Origin: Chamaelirium japonicum
Taxonomy: Eukaryota; Streptophyta; Magnoliopsida; Liliales; Melanthiaceae
DNA: 64,000 nt
Assembly: GCA_947650365.1 (NCBI GenBank)
Contig: OX393555.1
Coordinates: 77,877,995 to 77,941,994 of the forward strand
Direction: 5' to 3'
Position numbers and translations under genes: made by a program. Numbering within the stretch: the first letter of the stretch is position 1; every line of letters begins with the position of its first letter. The notes under the pieces are model-generated. The model made no database searches. It was given only the letters and a program-made list of their open reading frames with translations, and had not been told where the DNA came from. Of the stretch, positions 12,150 through 35,113 are shown piece by piece.

Positions 12150-12178
12150 CAACCTTCTTACCAAAATTTGCACCCACA

Positions 12179-12539
12179 GAGCCGCCAAGTGCAATCTGTA
12201 TACTCGATGGTACATGCACTGGGGCTCACAAATACTTGAGGCTTGTGCCAAGAATGCACATAATAGATCCGAAAATTCTAAAACCAAAAGCCGAGTCCGA
12301 ATTTGTAGAAAAATGTAAAACGTTGCAAACTCGAGGAAACCATGGAATCGTTCCAAAAAGTGTAGAAATCCGAAATTAAGAAGTCTAGTCGTTCAATATC
12401 AAGATATGAAAACTAACGACTTGGAAATATTTTGAAACTCAATTTTAAAAACTCGCATGAATCGAAAAATTAACGATGTGCAAATACAGGAATAGAAAAA
12501 TCAATGAAACCCTACAACAATATGCTAAAATCTATCTCT
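12179..12539. other. Unassigned sequence right of element 1
   Basis: AT-rich, with no open frame of note and no repeat recognised. It is the right flank of the element 1 insertion. Confidence 0.5.
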
Positions 12540-13290
12540 GTGTTGCTTCCCAAAGACGCAATTCTCGCATAATTCCAACTCCAAATGCTTCAGTCCCTAT
12601 AATTTGCCTCTAGTAAGCATGGCTTGCATGTCATTCTTGCTTATGTGTCCGAGTCTACATTGCCATAGCCTTGTATCTTGACTCATCTAGGCAACTGCAT
12701 TGGAATTCATCGTGCCCTTAGTGACGTATAATGTCCCATCCTTCCTGCCATGTGTAATTACCATAGCTCCACGTGATACTTTCCAAGTGTCGCCTTTGAA
12801 AGTGCTTATGTATCCTAAATATGCTAACTGACTAATGGAGATAAAACTCTGCTTCAGTTGAGGGACATACCTAACATCCTTTAATTGCAAACTTATTTCA
12901 TTGGACAACTTTATCGCTACATCGCCCTTGTCAGATATAATACACGACTCGTCGTTGCCCAAATATACGTTACCGAAGTTCCCTCGCACATAGCCCTGTA
13001 GGATCTCCTTCTGGCCGGTAGCAGGAAACGATGCTCTCGAGTCTATCACCCAAGACTCATTATTCGTCGAGAAAGAAAGAATTAAGTCAGCGGAAGAGTC
13101 GCTTCCATCAATGAGATTCACCGAATATTTTCCACTCCCTGACTCAAGCCTTCCCTATGTTACCGAGCATATTTGTAATCCTTCTTGTAATGCCCCTTCT
13201 TGCCGCAAATCCAACACTTGCCAATGGCTTTGAGCTCCTCTGGACATGCTTCTAGAGATGCAGCAGGCAAGGAGGTTGAGTGGTTTATGG
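12540..13290 (-). mobile_element. Ty1/copia fragment (zinc knuckle, protease, GAG-pre-integrase)
   Basis: On the minus strand a zinc knuckle CWICGKKGHYKKD (about 13160-13215) precedes a protease part with WVIDSRASFPAT and LKDVRYVPQL (12687-13121). A decayed GAG-pre-integrase part ends near 12540. The order and words match TNT1/Tork-type copia polyproteins. No LTRs are seen. It is an old, broken internal piece with several breaks. Confidence 0.85.
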
Positions 13291-13444
13291 ATCTTTTAAT
13301 TAAAATCTCATTTATAGTAAAGTATTTACCAGTAATATCATTTCATTTTGATAGTGAAGCCACATTAGCTCGAGCATACAGCCGAGTATATAATTGCAAG
13401 CTCAGACACATTAGTCTAAGACACTAGTATATGAGGCAATTTTG
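13291..13444. other. Unassigned AT-rich sequence
   Basis: This separates the copia fragment from the SINE. Nothing recognisable. Confidence 0.4.
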
Positions 13445-13646
13445 TTTTTTTTTTTTGAGATCGGTGGGTGTCTCGAAACCTTTCGGGCAATGGCCCACTT
13501 CAGGCTCGGACTAATCCCTCCGGGAGTGAAGCCCGACCCACTCGGCAATTCCCACTTCAGTCCTGGGTAAATCGAGGGGAGGAAGAGTTGAACCCACAAC
13601 TTCATCACCAAAGCATCAGTTGCTTTGCCAACTCTCCTATCCCCAG
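13445..13646 (-). mobile_element. tRNA-derived SINE
   Basis: On the minus strand the element starts GGGGATAGGAGAGTTGGC and ends in a run of A (poly-T at 13445-13456 on the plus strand). About 50 bases from the start it has GGGTTCAACTC, close to the Pol III B box GGTTCRANTCC. The segment TTGGCAAAGCAAC near the start resembles an A box. Length (about 200 bp), the tRNA-like head and the A tail fit a plant SINE. No clear target duplication was found, so it may be old. Confidence 0.7.
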
Positions 13647-14580
13647 GTAATCGGTAAGGAAAATATCTAGAGGGATGTGGGTTGAAACTCCTAAACTAAA
13701 GATCCATCAATAATAGCTCTCAGATTCAATGGGTAAGAACAAGTAATTGATACTTGATTAGTTTTTAATACTGAATTAAGTTAAGAATCCCATCAAGGAA
13801 GCAAAGTGATGGCTGTTATAATTTAAGGGCTAGGTCTTAATACTCTTAATGAGATTCAGTCTTCGGGATAGGTGTCTAAAATATAACGGACACCGAAAGA
13901 ACTTCACTTATGAGAGCATAGAGGTGATGCCACCTATTATGTGTGTTGGAGTTACTCTCGGAATCGCTCATAAAAACACAATAATCACATAACCATTAAT
14001 AGTGTTAAGTTAATTAATAGTGTTAAGTGAGAAAATTTAAAATATTTTGGATACATTAAATTTTTTGTATGATATATCTGGTTGTCATATGAATAATTAG
14101 TGCAAAACTTCGTCTACCAGGATTTCGATAAAACTTGAGTTACTTTTACAAAATGTTCAAAATAAAGTACATTTCTCCATGCATGGACATTGTTTATCTT
14201 ATATGGCAGAGATTTTTCATCTTTATAATTGATAAAGGAGGCGATTGTTGTGGTATTTCAATGTACCAGTCGTTTTACCTTCAGCAGAATAAAATGTTTT
14301 AAGGCATAAGCTTGTCTCAAATGTGTCTAAAACTTTTCATTTAAAAGATTGTTTTCAAAAATTCCCACCAAAACCTTTTGGCAAAAATGAAAAATATTTT
14401 CATCCTCTTTCCCTTCAAAAGCTCTTTAGATGATGAAAAATTTATTCTAGGAAAGTAGGAAAGGAGAGAGGTATATAAAGAAGAGAAATTTAGAACACTC
14501 GCAAGGATTCAATCTCTTAGGTCTGTATGGTCAGCCTGAGGCCCATCGAGCTAGTCGATTTTGGACCAAGACCACAATAT
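13647..14580. other. Intergenic sequence downstream of CBSX3
   Basis: AT-rich, with no open frame worth reporting and no recognised repeat. It separates the SINE from the 3' end of CBSX3. Confidence 0.5.
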
Positions 14581-14586
14581 TTTATT
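14581..14586 (-). terminator. Possible poly(A) signal of CBSX3
   Basis: AATAAA on the minus strand, about 430 bases after the CBSX3 stop. Plant signals are loose, so this is only a candidate. Confidence 0.3.
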
Positions 14587-15018
14587 CAGGCACATGCCGG
14601 GTTTGGGCATACAATCACAAGTTCAGACCAGGCCTGGGCGGGACGGACCGACCCAAACCCCACACATTCACAGACCTAGCTACATCAAAAACTAACAAAT
14701 CAGCAATACTACTACAACTACAGTCATCAGCATATACAGAAACTAAAAGATAAGCAACGGCATTTACCATACCCGAGAACTTGTGTTGCTGGGTGGTTCG
14801 CTAGGGATAACCATACACTTATTCACCATTTGCCTGTACCTCCTGGTTGTTTAGACATACAAGAAGACAGAACCCACAACGAGAAATTCACAACATTAGG
14901 CTACACAAGCTTACAAGATCCAAGAAAGGACCCAGCCAAACTGCTGATCCGACACCTAGTTCCTTTCGCCATCATCAGCATCATGTGATCATCATTATTA
15001 GACTGCAGAAATTATTGT

Positions 15019-26447
<11,429 letters not shown>

Positions 26448-26929
26448 TGTCCCTGAATGAGATGATTTTTGTTATTATAGTCTAGATGAATGCATCTTGC
26501 ATAAGATAAGAGGAGGATCCTCACTCTGTCATTCCACATCCTCATCTATCCACATCCAGATAAAGAGGCAGTGGAAACTGATGATTAAGCACAACAAGGA
26601 ACCAGCATTTTGACAAGCACTACAAAATCCAATTAAATTCCCTATGCATAGTAAGATATGCTGTCAAAATGACATCTCTCTATACCCTTCAAATAAGATG
26701 GACAACTGAGTCAGAGAGCAACAGCCATTATTTAGAAGCAGTAAATAATTTTTTTGGCAAAAATAATAAAAAATAAGAGAGAAAGAAGACTACATAATAA
26801 GAGACCTGAAATTTTGCAAGACATGACGTAAACTACAGAAAATAAATATCCAAAATATAGAAATTCTAAATTGGACACCAATACTACAGAAATTACTACA
26901 CAGACTTCTCAAAGACTAAGGTTCCTCTG
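26448..26929. other. Upstream of the CBSX3 start codon
   Basis: Likely 5' untranslated intron and leader of CBSX3 on the minus strand. No TATA box or leader exon could be fixed from the sequence. Confidence 0.4.
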
Positions 26930-27450
26930 TTTGTGAATCTCTCACCAAACCAAATGTGGATGACTTCTAATGATCCTCAAGAAGCATGCTTCCAAACAAG
27001 CACCAAATTCATAATAACTCTTGACAACTCTAGTGAGAGAGAGAGAGAGATTGGGAGTGAATGGAATAATGTCACTCAATGAGGGCAATGGCCCTATATA
27101 GGATGTAGATATGATGGGATCACCCAAGGGGAACATACCCCAAAAAAGATACTAACAAACCTATACAAGAGGGACAAGTATATACACTCTGCCACCCCTC
27201 CCCTCTCAAACTCAAGGTGCTTGATTTGTTAAAAAGATACTGAAACCGCTGAATAGTGTTTGTCTTCATATAGAAGTTTGCAAATTGCTCTATACAAGAC
27301 ATACGGAAGCGAAATGGTGTCGTCCACGTAGCGATGCCGCACGACATGGCAATCAACCTCGATGTGCTTCATGCGCTCGTGGAACACTGGATCGCTAGCA
27401 ATCCGAATAGCACTCCAATTTTCACAGTAGAGGGCAGTTAATGATGTCAA
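26930..27450 (-). mobile_element. Ty1/copia 3' end remnant (RNase H, polypurine tract, LTR start)
   Basis: On the minus strand 27450-27229 encodes the RNase H end with LYCENWSAIRIASDPVFHER and SLPYV. It is followed by a polypurine run GAGAGGGGAGGGG (about 27197-27209) and a TGGCAGAG LTR start. The LTR-like part runs left toward about 26930. Old and broken; no partner LTR was found. Confidence 0.75.
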
Positions 27451-28486
27451 CCGAACACTCTGATACGCTCCAACCGTATATTAGGTTTTCGTGTATCCCA
27501 GTATTAGTGACGGGTCAATTGCAGTAAAGAGTTAATACCGGATCATTCCCACACAGAGAGTAAAGTAACGTTCTCTATAACAAATTTAGGATGAATCAAA
27601 GATATGAAAATTTATTAAATTAACTAAACTTAAATTAAACTAAAAATGAGGAATGAACTTTTGGTTAAAAGAATAGGGTCACATAGTTGCCTTTAGCGAT
27701 ATAAAATCTCTCTCCGGATGAAATGCAACATAATTTGAATGTAAAATTATATAAATCCAGATGGTATATTTTATCACAACGTCCCTAATCCAAGGGTAAC
27801 GTTAATAATAAAGTATATTTTTCTTGTTTTATTACTAACATTCCTAATCCAAGGGTAATGCTAATAATAAAGCATATTTTTCAAGTTTTATTACTAACAT
27901 CCCTAATCCAAGGGTAATGCACTAATGCTAATAAAAAACTCCATTTCATTCATCGTAATCTAAGGATATGAATGATAATGAGATTGATAGTATTAACTCC
28001 ATATTATTCTCACCAAATTATATCTAGTGGCTAAATTAGATGATCTTTTCCAAATTCGGTATTATCAAGATTTCCACCTCGATAATACCACAGAATGGTA
28101 ATCTATATTGCCCTGAGTATAAACCGTCCAAAACAAAGTACGACTTGTCTGATTGTATCACAAACCGTCTCGCCTGAGTACGACATATCCGAGGTTACGG
28201 CACATAATTCCATTAAACTATGCATGATAATCATATAGGAGGGCTTTCCACACAACCTATATGATGGGTCCAATATTCTAATCATATCACCATCACGGAT
28301 ACAATAAGAATACTAGTAATAAACATTAAGTAGAAGAAAATTCAAATCATGCATTAATCGGTAATGTATAGTGAGTCTTGTCAACAAGAAAGTTAGACAA
28401 ATACATCATTAGGGTTCCCCTGGAACCCTAGAATACTTTAGAGCACCATACTCTGATTGGAAACAACAATAACTATGATCTGGAAG
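27451..28486. repeat. Unassigned sequence with a 62-bp tandem repeat
   Basis: A unit of about 62 bases with TATTACTAACATCCCTAATC and AAGGGTAATGCTAATAATAA is repeated about 2.5 times at 27775-27930. The rest has no open frame or recognised family. The opening CAGTATTAGTGACGGGTCA resembles plant LTR leaders, but no ends were found. Confidence 0.5.
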
Positions 28487-31400
28487 CAATGAAGCACCGA
28501 TACGGATACAGGAATACATATACGACGATACGTGGATTTTTAAAAAAGTAGGATACGCGGTACAGTAGTGATACGTTTATCATTTAAAATATATATATAT
28601 ATATGTATATAATATTAATAATTAAATATAATATTTTTTGTGTTAGAATATGAACACATTGAATAGTGAATAGATTGAAAATTAAATGTTACCATGGTTA
28701 AGACTAATATAAAAGCATATTTTGCACTAGATAATGATGATAGGGCTACCAAAATATGTAACAACATCCATAGAAATAGAGATATTTACCGCGATCACAA
28801 ATGAGATAAGGCTACCAAGATAAGGCTACCAAAACAAGGCTACCAAGATATGTAACATCCATAGAAATAGAGATATCTATAAAGCTAGTGTCACATTCAT
28901 CCATTACAAAAAAATAACACTAACAACATTACGCAAGTGTCACATTCATTGTCCATTACAAAACACTAGCAAAAAACACTAACATTCACCATCCATTACA
29001 AAATACAAAGTTAGTGTCATATGCATCATCCAAAAAACAAAACATATAAATGATATCATTAAACAAATGGTCACATTCCTCCAACGCATATAACATCATC
29101 ATCATCTTTGTCATTCTTAGTAAAAAGCACCGCCACTATCTCCGATTCATCAAGCGAAAGGTTTGCAATCTCAAGCGCGCCAGCTCCATCCAATGGATCA
29201 AACATGTCTCCTCCTATGTCCCAATGCTTGCTCTCTCCATCCTTATATGCTTCACTCTTTCTTGAAAGAAGCCGGAGATTAGTATGTACAAATACTAAAT
29301 CATCAACTCGTTGCAGTTGTATTTTATTCCTCATTTAATGAATGACGGAATACGTACTCCAATTCCTTTCGCAACATGAGGAACAAGGTTGACCAAGTAG
29401 CTTTAGAGCTATGTTTGCTATGTTTTGAAGCATAGACGTAGAAGCTCCATAGACTATCCACCAAGGCGTTGCCTCCATGCATCCTCTATCGTGTAACGAA
29501 TCATATTCGGCAAACACGTCCATGGCACAGGAGAATCTAGCATACTCCAGGTTCACACTCCTCCGCCCCTCATTATTTGGGAAGTATCTTCTTAAGCACT
29601 TGTTCCTCTCTTCGGAAATCTCCAAATCCTTGTGTGGAGGAACACGATTAAAGTCTCCATAAGCCACTCCTTGCTATAGTACCTAGAAAGTAGAAGGCAA
29701 CAAGTAGGATTTTTATCACATTTTAAATGTAAAATTATATAATTAAGAACCTCCAACAAGAAAGTTACCCTGGATTCAATGAATGGGCCAAGCAATGAAG
29801 TGGTGAGTTACTTTTATTCCACCGATCAACTAATACGTTATGCACCACAATGTAGAAACTTGATTCTTCACTTTCTTGCTTCCCTTCGTATCGGTAGACC
29901 GCCTTCTTCACCTTTTCAATCATAGTATCCCACATGTCGTAAATCAAATGTAGAGAGGGCTTATCCTTATCGGCAAATCGAAGAATCTCATAAATTGGAT
30001 CAGTGAAAGATAGCATATAGTCGATCTTGTCCCACCACAAATCATTCAATATGGTGTCCTTCACAAATTGCATTTTTCCCACATCATCCTCCCTATAAGT
30101 TGCCCACTTCTCGCTAATGACCATTTGTTATAGACCATGCTTAATGAGCTTGGATTGCTTTAACATTATAATAACCGAAGCAAACCTGTTTCGGCAACCA
30201 AAAGTAACTTCAAACTAACAAATTCATTAAAAAAGTCCAACCATATCGGTTGCAAATAAAGTTTTTTATCACCAATACATCCCTAGCAACCTCTGTAATC
30301 TAATGGCATTACTCGTAGACTACATCATTTCTTTCGGAATGCTTCGATGCACATATATTCTTAAATGCGAGATTAAGTGTGTGCACCACGCATGGAGTCC
30401 AAAATATGTGAAGATATGTCCCTTCAAAAATCATTCCCGCCGACTTGCATACGGGAGCATTGTCAGTCACAACTTGCACCACATTTTAAGGGCTGACTTC
30501 TTGAATAGTCTCTTTCATCAAATTGGCAATAAAGAACTTGTCCTTGAACTCACCCTCACAATTGACAGCTTTTAAGAATATAGGCCCGCTCTCTATCACC
30601 ACCATAAAGTTGATGAGTGGCCTCCTTTGAGCATCTGTCCATCCATCAGTGACAATGCTAACCCCCTTCTCCTTCCATGTTCCCTTTATAGGCTCCATTA
30701 ATCGTTCAATATTGGCCCTCTCTCTTTGTAGGAGCATAGTCCTCAAAGCATTGTAGCCAGGAGGAACAAAACCAGCAAAGCAGTGTTGGCGGCAAATATG
30801 TAGGAGCTCACGTAATAAGGGTTCCTTGCAAAGTGGAAGGGCAACCATCCAGTGTAGAACATCCTCGCAATCTCACTTCTCAATTGCTCTCGAACTTCAA
30901 CATTGAATGCCTTCTCTATGGCGGTATTTCCAGAAGTCTTCCTCTTTTTCGGGTCAAAACCCTCCTTTCTAAATAAGCCACACGTACCCACTCCAAAATT
31001 AGTAAGGGGAGTCCCATGGGCATGGCTAGATGAAGTTGGAAGAGGAACTTGTGAGGATTTAAACCACGCTTCAGCTTCTTCTGTCACTCTTTCTAGTTCC
31101 GCAAGAATTAGAGGTGTCACTTTCGCACAAACTCTAATTCCCTTATTCGGAATCTTTAAAAGATGGAAGAGGAACTTTGAGGATTTTAACCACGCTTCAG
31201 CTTCTTCTTTCACTCTTTCTAGTTCCGCAAGAATTGAAGGTGTCACTTTCACACAAACTCTAATTCCCTTATTCGGAATCTTTAGAAGATACGCCTTCAC
31301 CCAAAAATATGATCTGTTGAAGGATTGGTTGCAAAAGCTGCATTGGAACTTAGTGTTCCCACCCCTTTCACACGATTTTTTCACATTGCTAACATATTTC

Positions 31401-32757
31401 CAAAGGGAACAATGATCATCTTGCTCCTCACCAGAGGGAGTTGCGCCGGTAGAACTCATACTTCCAGAGGCAGAAGTCATACGTCTATTTACCTATATTC
31501 TGTACAATTTATAAACAAATCATGCATTACCAATATTAATAAGAAAGAGGAACAATAAGATTTAATAAGTCCAATTCAAACAGAACCCACATTCCAATCA
31601 GTACCAAAGCAATCAAACAGAACTCACAGATCCGGATCAGCTGGATAAAATCGGTTTTGGCCTAATCCTGTCCAGATTTGTTAGGGTCCTTAGGGATTCA
31701 GTGACACTAGCCTTTAGGTATGGGTTTTGGCCAGATCGTTAGGGTTTTGGCCGAAACCAGCAAGTTTTTGATGGCTGAAACCCTAACAATCTGAGCAAAA
31801 CTCAAGCAAGGCTTTGGATTAAAAAAAAAACACTTTGCATGCCTTCAATCATGGGATTTGAAAAAAAAAAAATCAACTGTTACTTCAGTCTGTCCAGCAG
31901 AAGACTACAAGGTATGGGGCCGAATTATTAGGCTTTCGACCGAAACCGACAAGGTTTCGGTGGTCAAAACACTAACAATCCGAGCAAACTCAGTCGAGGC
32001 TTTGGATTTTAGAAAAAACCCTTAGAGCATACCTTCAATCATATGTGATTTGAAAACAAAAACAGAAAACCTGTGTATGCCGCAGTCGCCGTCACCTGGT
32101 CGGTGTGGTCGCCACCTGTTGTCGTCACACATTCCACCTCTCACCCTCGCGTCGCACGGTATCCTCTGAGTTCATGGGATCCTCTGAGGTTATAAGTTCT
32201 TTAAAAAAAACTTACCTCAGAGGATCAGATAAGTTTTAAAAACAAAAAATCACAACCGTCCTTTACACCCAATCGACCGGTGAACCGCACGCACCTATAC
32301 TAAATGTCCAACCAGTTGACATGGCATCCAATCAACGTGCCTTTAACAGCCATCCTGCGGACGCTACAACAGCGGGCCCACTGCAATTCAAGAGACATGG
32401 GATAGTAGGCCCCAGTGGCCCCCAGCACTTAGAGGGTGCTGATAGGCTCTGGGCAACGGACAGTTGTAGTGTACACGGGATGTGCTGAAAATTCTCCCCA
32501 CCAGATGATCTAGGCAGAACGGATGGTTGTGATCGAATCACATGTATATTTAGACCCAAAACGTATCCCGACGTATCGATCCCTTATCCCCGACATATCG
32601 GTCCCGTATTCCCGGCGTATCGGATCTTTTTTTCCTATTTTTTTAAATCTTGATACTTCCCAGCCGCATCGGATACGTATCCCGCCGTATCGGACCGTAT
32701 CAGAGTATCGGGAAGTATACGATACGGATACGGCACCTGTTTTGAAGTATCATTGTA
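28487..32757 (-). mobile_element. hAT DNA transposon, decayed
   Basis: The transposase remnant lies in the middle. Both flanks are crowded with a subterminal motif in opposite orientation: GATACGGATAC and GGATACG on the left (28497-28580), and CGTATCCCGACGTATCG, CCGTATCGGACC and GATACGGATACGG on the right (32555-32745). Possible ends are CAATGAAG at 28487 and, on the minus strand, CAATGATAC at about 32757. No matching 8-base target duplication was seen, so the ends are approximate and the copy is old. Confidence 0.7.
29071..31480 (-). pseudogene. hAT transposase pseudogene (BED finger, DUF659, dimerisation domain)
   Basis: In order on the minus strand: an N-terminal BED-type zinc finger (CSFCNQSF, then KAYLLKIPNKGIRVC); a DUF659/RNase H-like part with GVSIVTDGWTDAQRRPLINF and further on [11 protein letters not shown] and [14 protein letters not shown]; and the C-terminal hAT dimerisation block with TPWWIVYGAS and LGQPCSSCCERNWSTYS. 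The zinc-ligand His usual in the family (KAHLL) reads Tyr here. The frame shifts near 30775. A TAA replaces the codon after TIQEVSP (about 30487), and another stop follows near 30300. A 126-base in-frame duplication (about 31045-31290) repeats the second half of the finger. Not functional. Confidence 0.88.
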
Positions 32758-33591
32758 TCCCAAGCAGTTCATCATCATACATGTCAACTATACCAAGGCA
32801 CCAAGCAGAGCAAAACTACATGTTTTTCTAAAATTACTGATGAAAAGCTATTATAACTACAATAAAAAAAAGGTCTATAGTAGTCAGTAGGCTAGATACT
32901 GAACTATTAAAAAAGAATCAATTAAATAAATATAATAGAAATAGATCACCTACATACATGAGTCATGAATGATAAACTTGAATCCACAATGACAAATAAG
33001 TAACAGCAAACAGATAATAAATACCGACATTAGAACAAAAACAACTAAATAGGCACGAAGCTGCAGAAATTTCATCACATTATGATGGAAAAGCAGTCTT
33101 TATCGATGGATGGAATACCGACTTGTGCGATGATTAAAAGAATCTCAGATTGAGGTTTAGCCATCGATACAGACAGTTAATACCCTAACCACTCAATGAC
33201 ATGAGCATCAAACACTCATGGCAGGCCCCTCTCTTGCCAAGAATTCAACAGAAATGGCAGCGCCTTCTTAATTTGATTTATTCCTATATTAATCTTAATC
33301 TAGGCTTTAACAATTATCGCAAATAACAACAACCGGAGTCGTCGTTGCTGCTAAAATCTATATAACATGTTAGGGCAGTTCGGGTTATTTACAACCCTGC
33401 CATCCTCAAAATCAAGCGAGACAAGTTTCGGAGACAAATTGTCCATCCGATCTAATTGTATGTATCAACCACATCCCAATCCTCATATCCTTAAGCCGTT
33501 TTCAAACCGTTTGATCAAATCGAACGGATCAAAAACACCCCTCAAATCTCAAAGAAATCCACGAAAATAACTATCCCCCCTAAAATCTCTC
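32758..33591. other. Unassigned intergenic sequence
   Basis: AT-rich with no open frame of note and no repeat recognised. Confidence 0.5.
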
Positions 33592-33775
33592 TTCCCCACG
33601 ATTTCTCTTTTTCTCTCTCTTTCTAAATCGATCGCACACCTCTCTCTCTCTCTATACACCGTTCTCTCTTTCTAAACCGATCGCACACCTCTCTCTCTCT
33701 CCCCGTCTCTCTCCCCATCTTTCTCTCTCTCTACACCATCTCTCTCTCTCTACACCTCTCTCTCTCTCTCTTCAC
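33592..33775. repeat. (CT)n-rich tract with short repeated phrases
   Basis: Runs of CTCTCTCTC are interrupted by CGATCGCACACC (twice) and TACACC (several times). A decayed pyrimidine microsatellite. Confidence 0.85.
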
Positions 33776-33778
33776 CCA

Positions 33779-33890
33779 TTGGGTGGGGGGGTGGCGGGGG
33801 AGGGGGAGGTGGTGGTGGAGGTGGGGGCGGCGGGAGGGGGGCGAGGTTTTGCACCACCGGGGCGGGGGGGGGGGGGGGGGGGGGGGGTTC
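33779..33890 (+). repeat. G-rich tract
   Basis: Over 80% G on the plus strand, including a run of about 20 G near 33867-33887. Open frames through it encode only Pro or Gly runs and are not genes. Confidence 0.85.
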
Positions 33891-35113
33891 GCGCCGAAGG
33901 CGTCCGTGCCAATCGGCACGGGCATTCACTAGTATCATCACATAATAGATTCAATCAACAAATTAACCCCCCACAATAAGATCTACATATTCAAACATGA
34001 GAACCCTAGATCCATCATCAGAATTCATCGGATAATTCAACCCTAGAGCCTCGTGGTGTGGGGGTATTAGGATGGGGAGGGTAGGGGATCAATCAATACC
34101 TCTGCGGCTTGTGGCATCAACTCCCTCACCTTCGACCGTGACCGATGGATAAATGAAGAAGTAAGGCCTTTAAATCTAATCAAATCATATCACCCCGAAT
34201 TTTAGTTCTGCTGTTCCCTCAGGCTATTGTTGGTTAACTACAACCGCCTAGGACTGATCGGGAATAAGCGTCATCCGGTACCTCGGGTGCTAAAAGTGCT
34301 GCGGTGCTTTGTATTTATTGGATGGGGTTTTGAAACCTATGCAAATCTCTCTCACTCTCTCTCGCTCATAATACACCAAAAAACTCTTTCAAGGCACTAC
34401 TTTATACACCAAAACAAAAAAATTTCAAAAACAAAATATAAAATATCTATAATACAACAGAAGGTTTTATAGGGGTACAAAAAACGATCAGGATTTGTCT
34501 TTGATAGGGGGATAGAATGAGCAGGTAAAATAAGCTGATGTTAGGGCGAGTGCGATTCATCTGGATAAGGGGGAGCGGTTGAGATTGCATGTTGTTAAGA
34601 TGGAGGGTTGAAATTAAATAGATGAAGAAATAAATAAGGGAATGACCAGATTGTAAAAATATTTTTTTGAATCATATATTGGGGGGCTTTATGTAAAACA
34701 ATAGGGACAAGTTTGGTATTTTTATAATTGTTCACCCGTTTTTCTGCTGAGAGTTAATTCCTATGGCTGCCACATGGCCCTCTCTCCTTCTCTTTAGTTG
34801 CTTAATGGTCCCCCAGCATTTAAGGCCAAATGCAAAACCAAATGAAGGTGTTCGAGCACTAGGTCCAACACCTGATGTGGCAATTAATAATTGGATCATG
34901 CTCCACTAATCATGAAGTAAATCGATTTTATAAAGAGTAATGTTCCATCCCTGATCGCCCCCTTCACAGAACAGCAAGAGAGAGAGATAGGAGTAGAGTG
35001 AGAGCCAGAGAAGAAGATAGAGATCGGAGTGGAGGAAGAACCTTTGCAACCTCCACCTGCAGCCAACCCTCCCTGCAACTCCCCATCAGAGAGAGAGGGG
35101 GGGGGAGGGAATC
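33891..35113. other. Unassigned sequence, purine-rich at its right end
   Basis: No gene recognised. 34975-35113 is rich in GAGAGA and ends in a G run followed by AGGGAATC immediately before the Cassandra-type LTR, resembling a polypurine tract. Confidence 0.45.

Larger units (their letters stand above)
1..12178 (-). mobile_element. Element 1: Tat-like Ty3/gypsy LTR retrotransposon, left end outside window
   Basis: Read on the minus strand, the order is 5' LTR (right), primer-binding site, gag, protease, reverse transcriptase, RNase H, integrase, an antisense gene, a minisatellite, polypurine tract and 3' LTR (left, cut by the window edge). Integrase after RNase H makes it Ty3/gypsy. The extra gene between pol and the 3' LTR and the repeat-rich 3' region are family traits of the Tat lineage (known). 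The two LTRs differ at 2 of the 244 positions that can be compared, which suggests insertion within roughly the last half million years at usual plant rates (inference). The coding part looks broken, with roughly half a dozen breaks. No target duplication can be read because the left end is missing. Confidence 0.9.
11426..12178 (-). repeat. 5' LTR of element 1 (complete, 753 bp)
   Basis: Bounded by TG and CA: on the minus strand it runs from TGTGGGTGC at 12178 to CCCCCACA at 11426, next to the primer-binding site. It contains a TATA box and the 43-base tandem repeats. Confidence 0.93.

Noticed and set aside
12179-12184. Target-site duplication of element 1
   Set aside because: The left end is outside the window, so no comparison is possible.
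33731-33979. Proline-rich or glycine-rich small proteins
   Set aside because: Encoded by the CT/G-rich tract on both strands in several frames; composition only.
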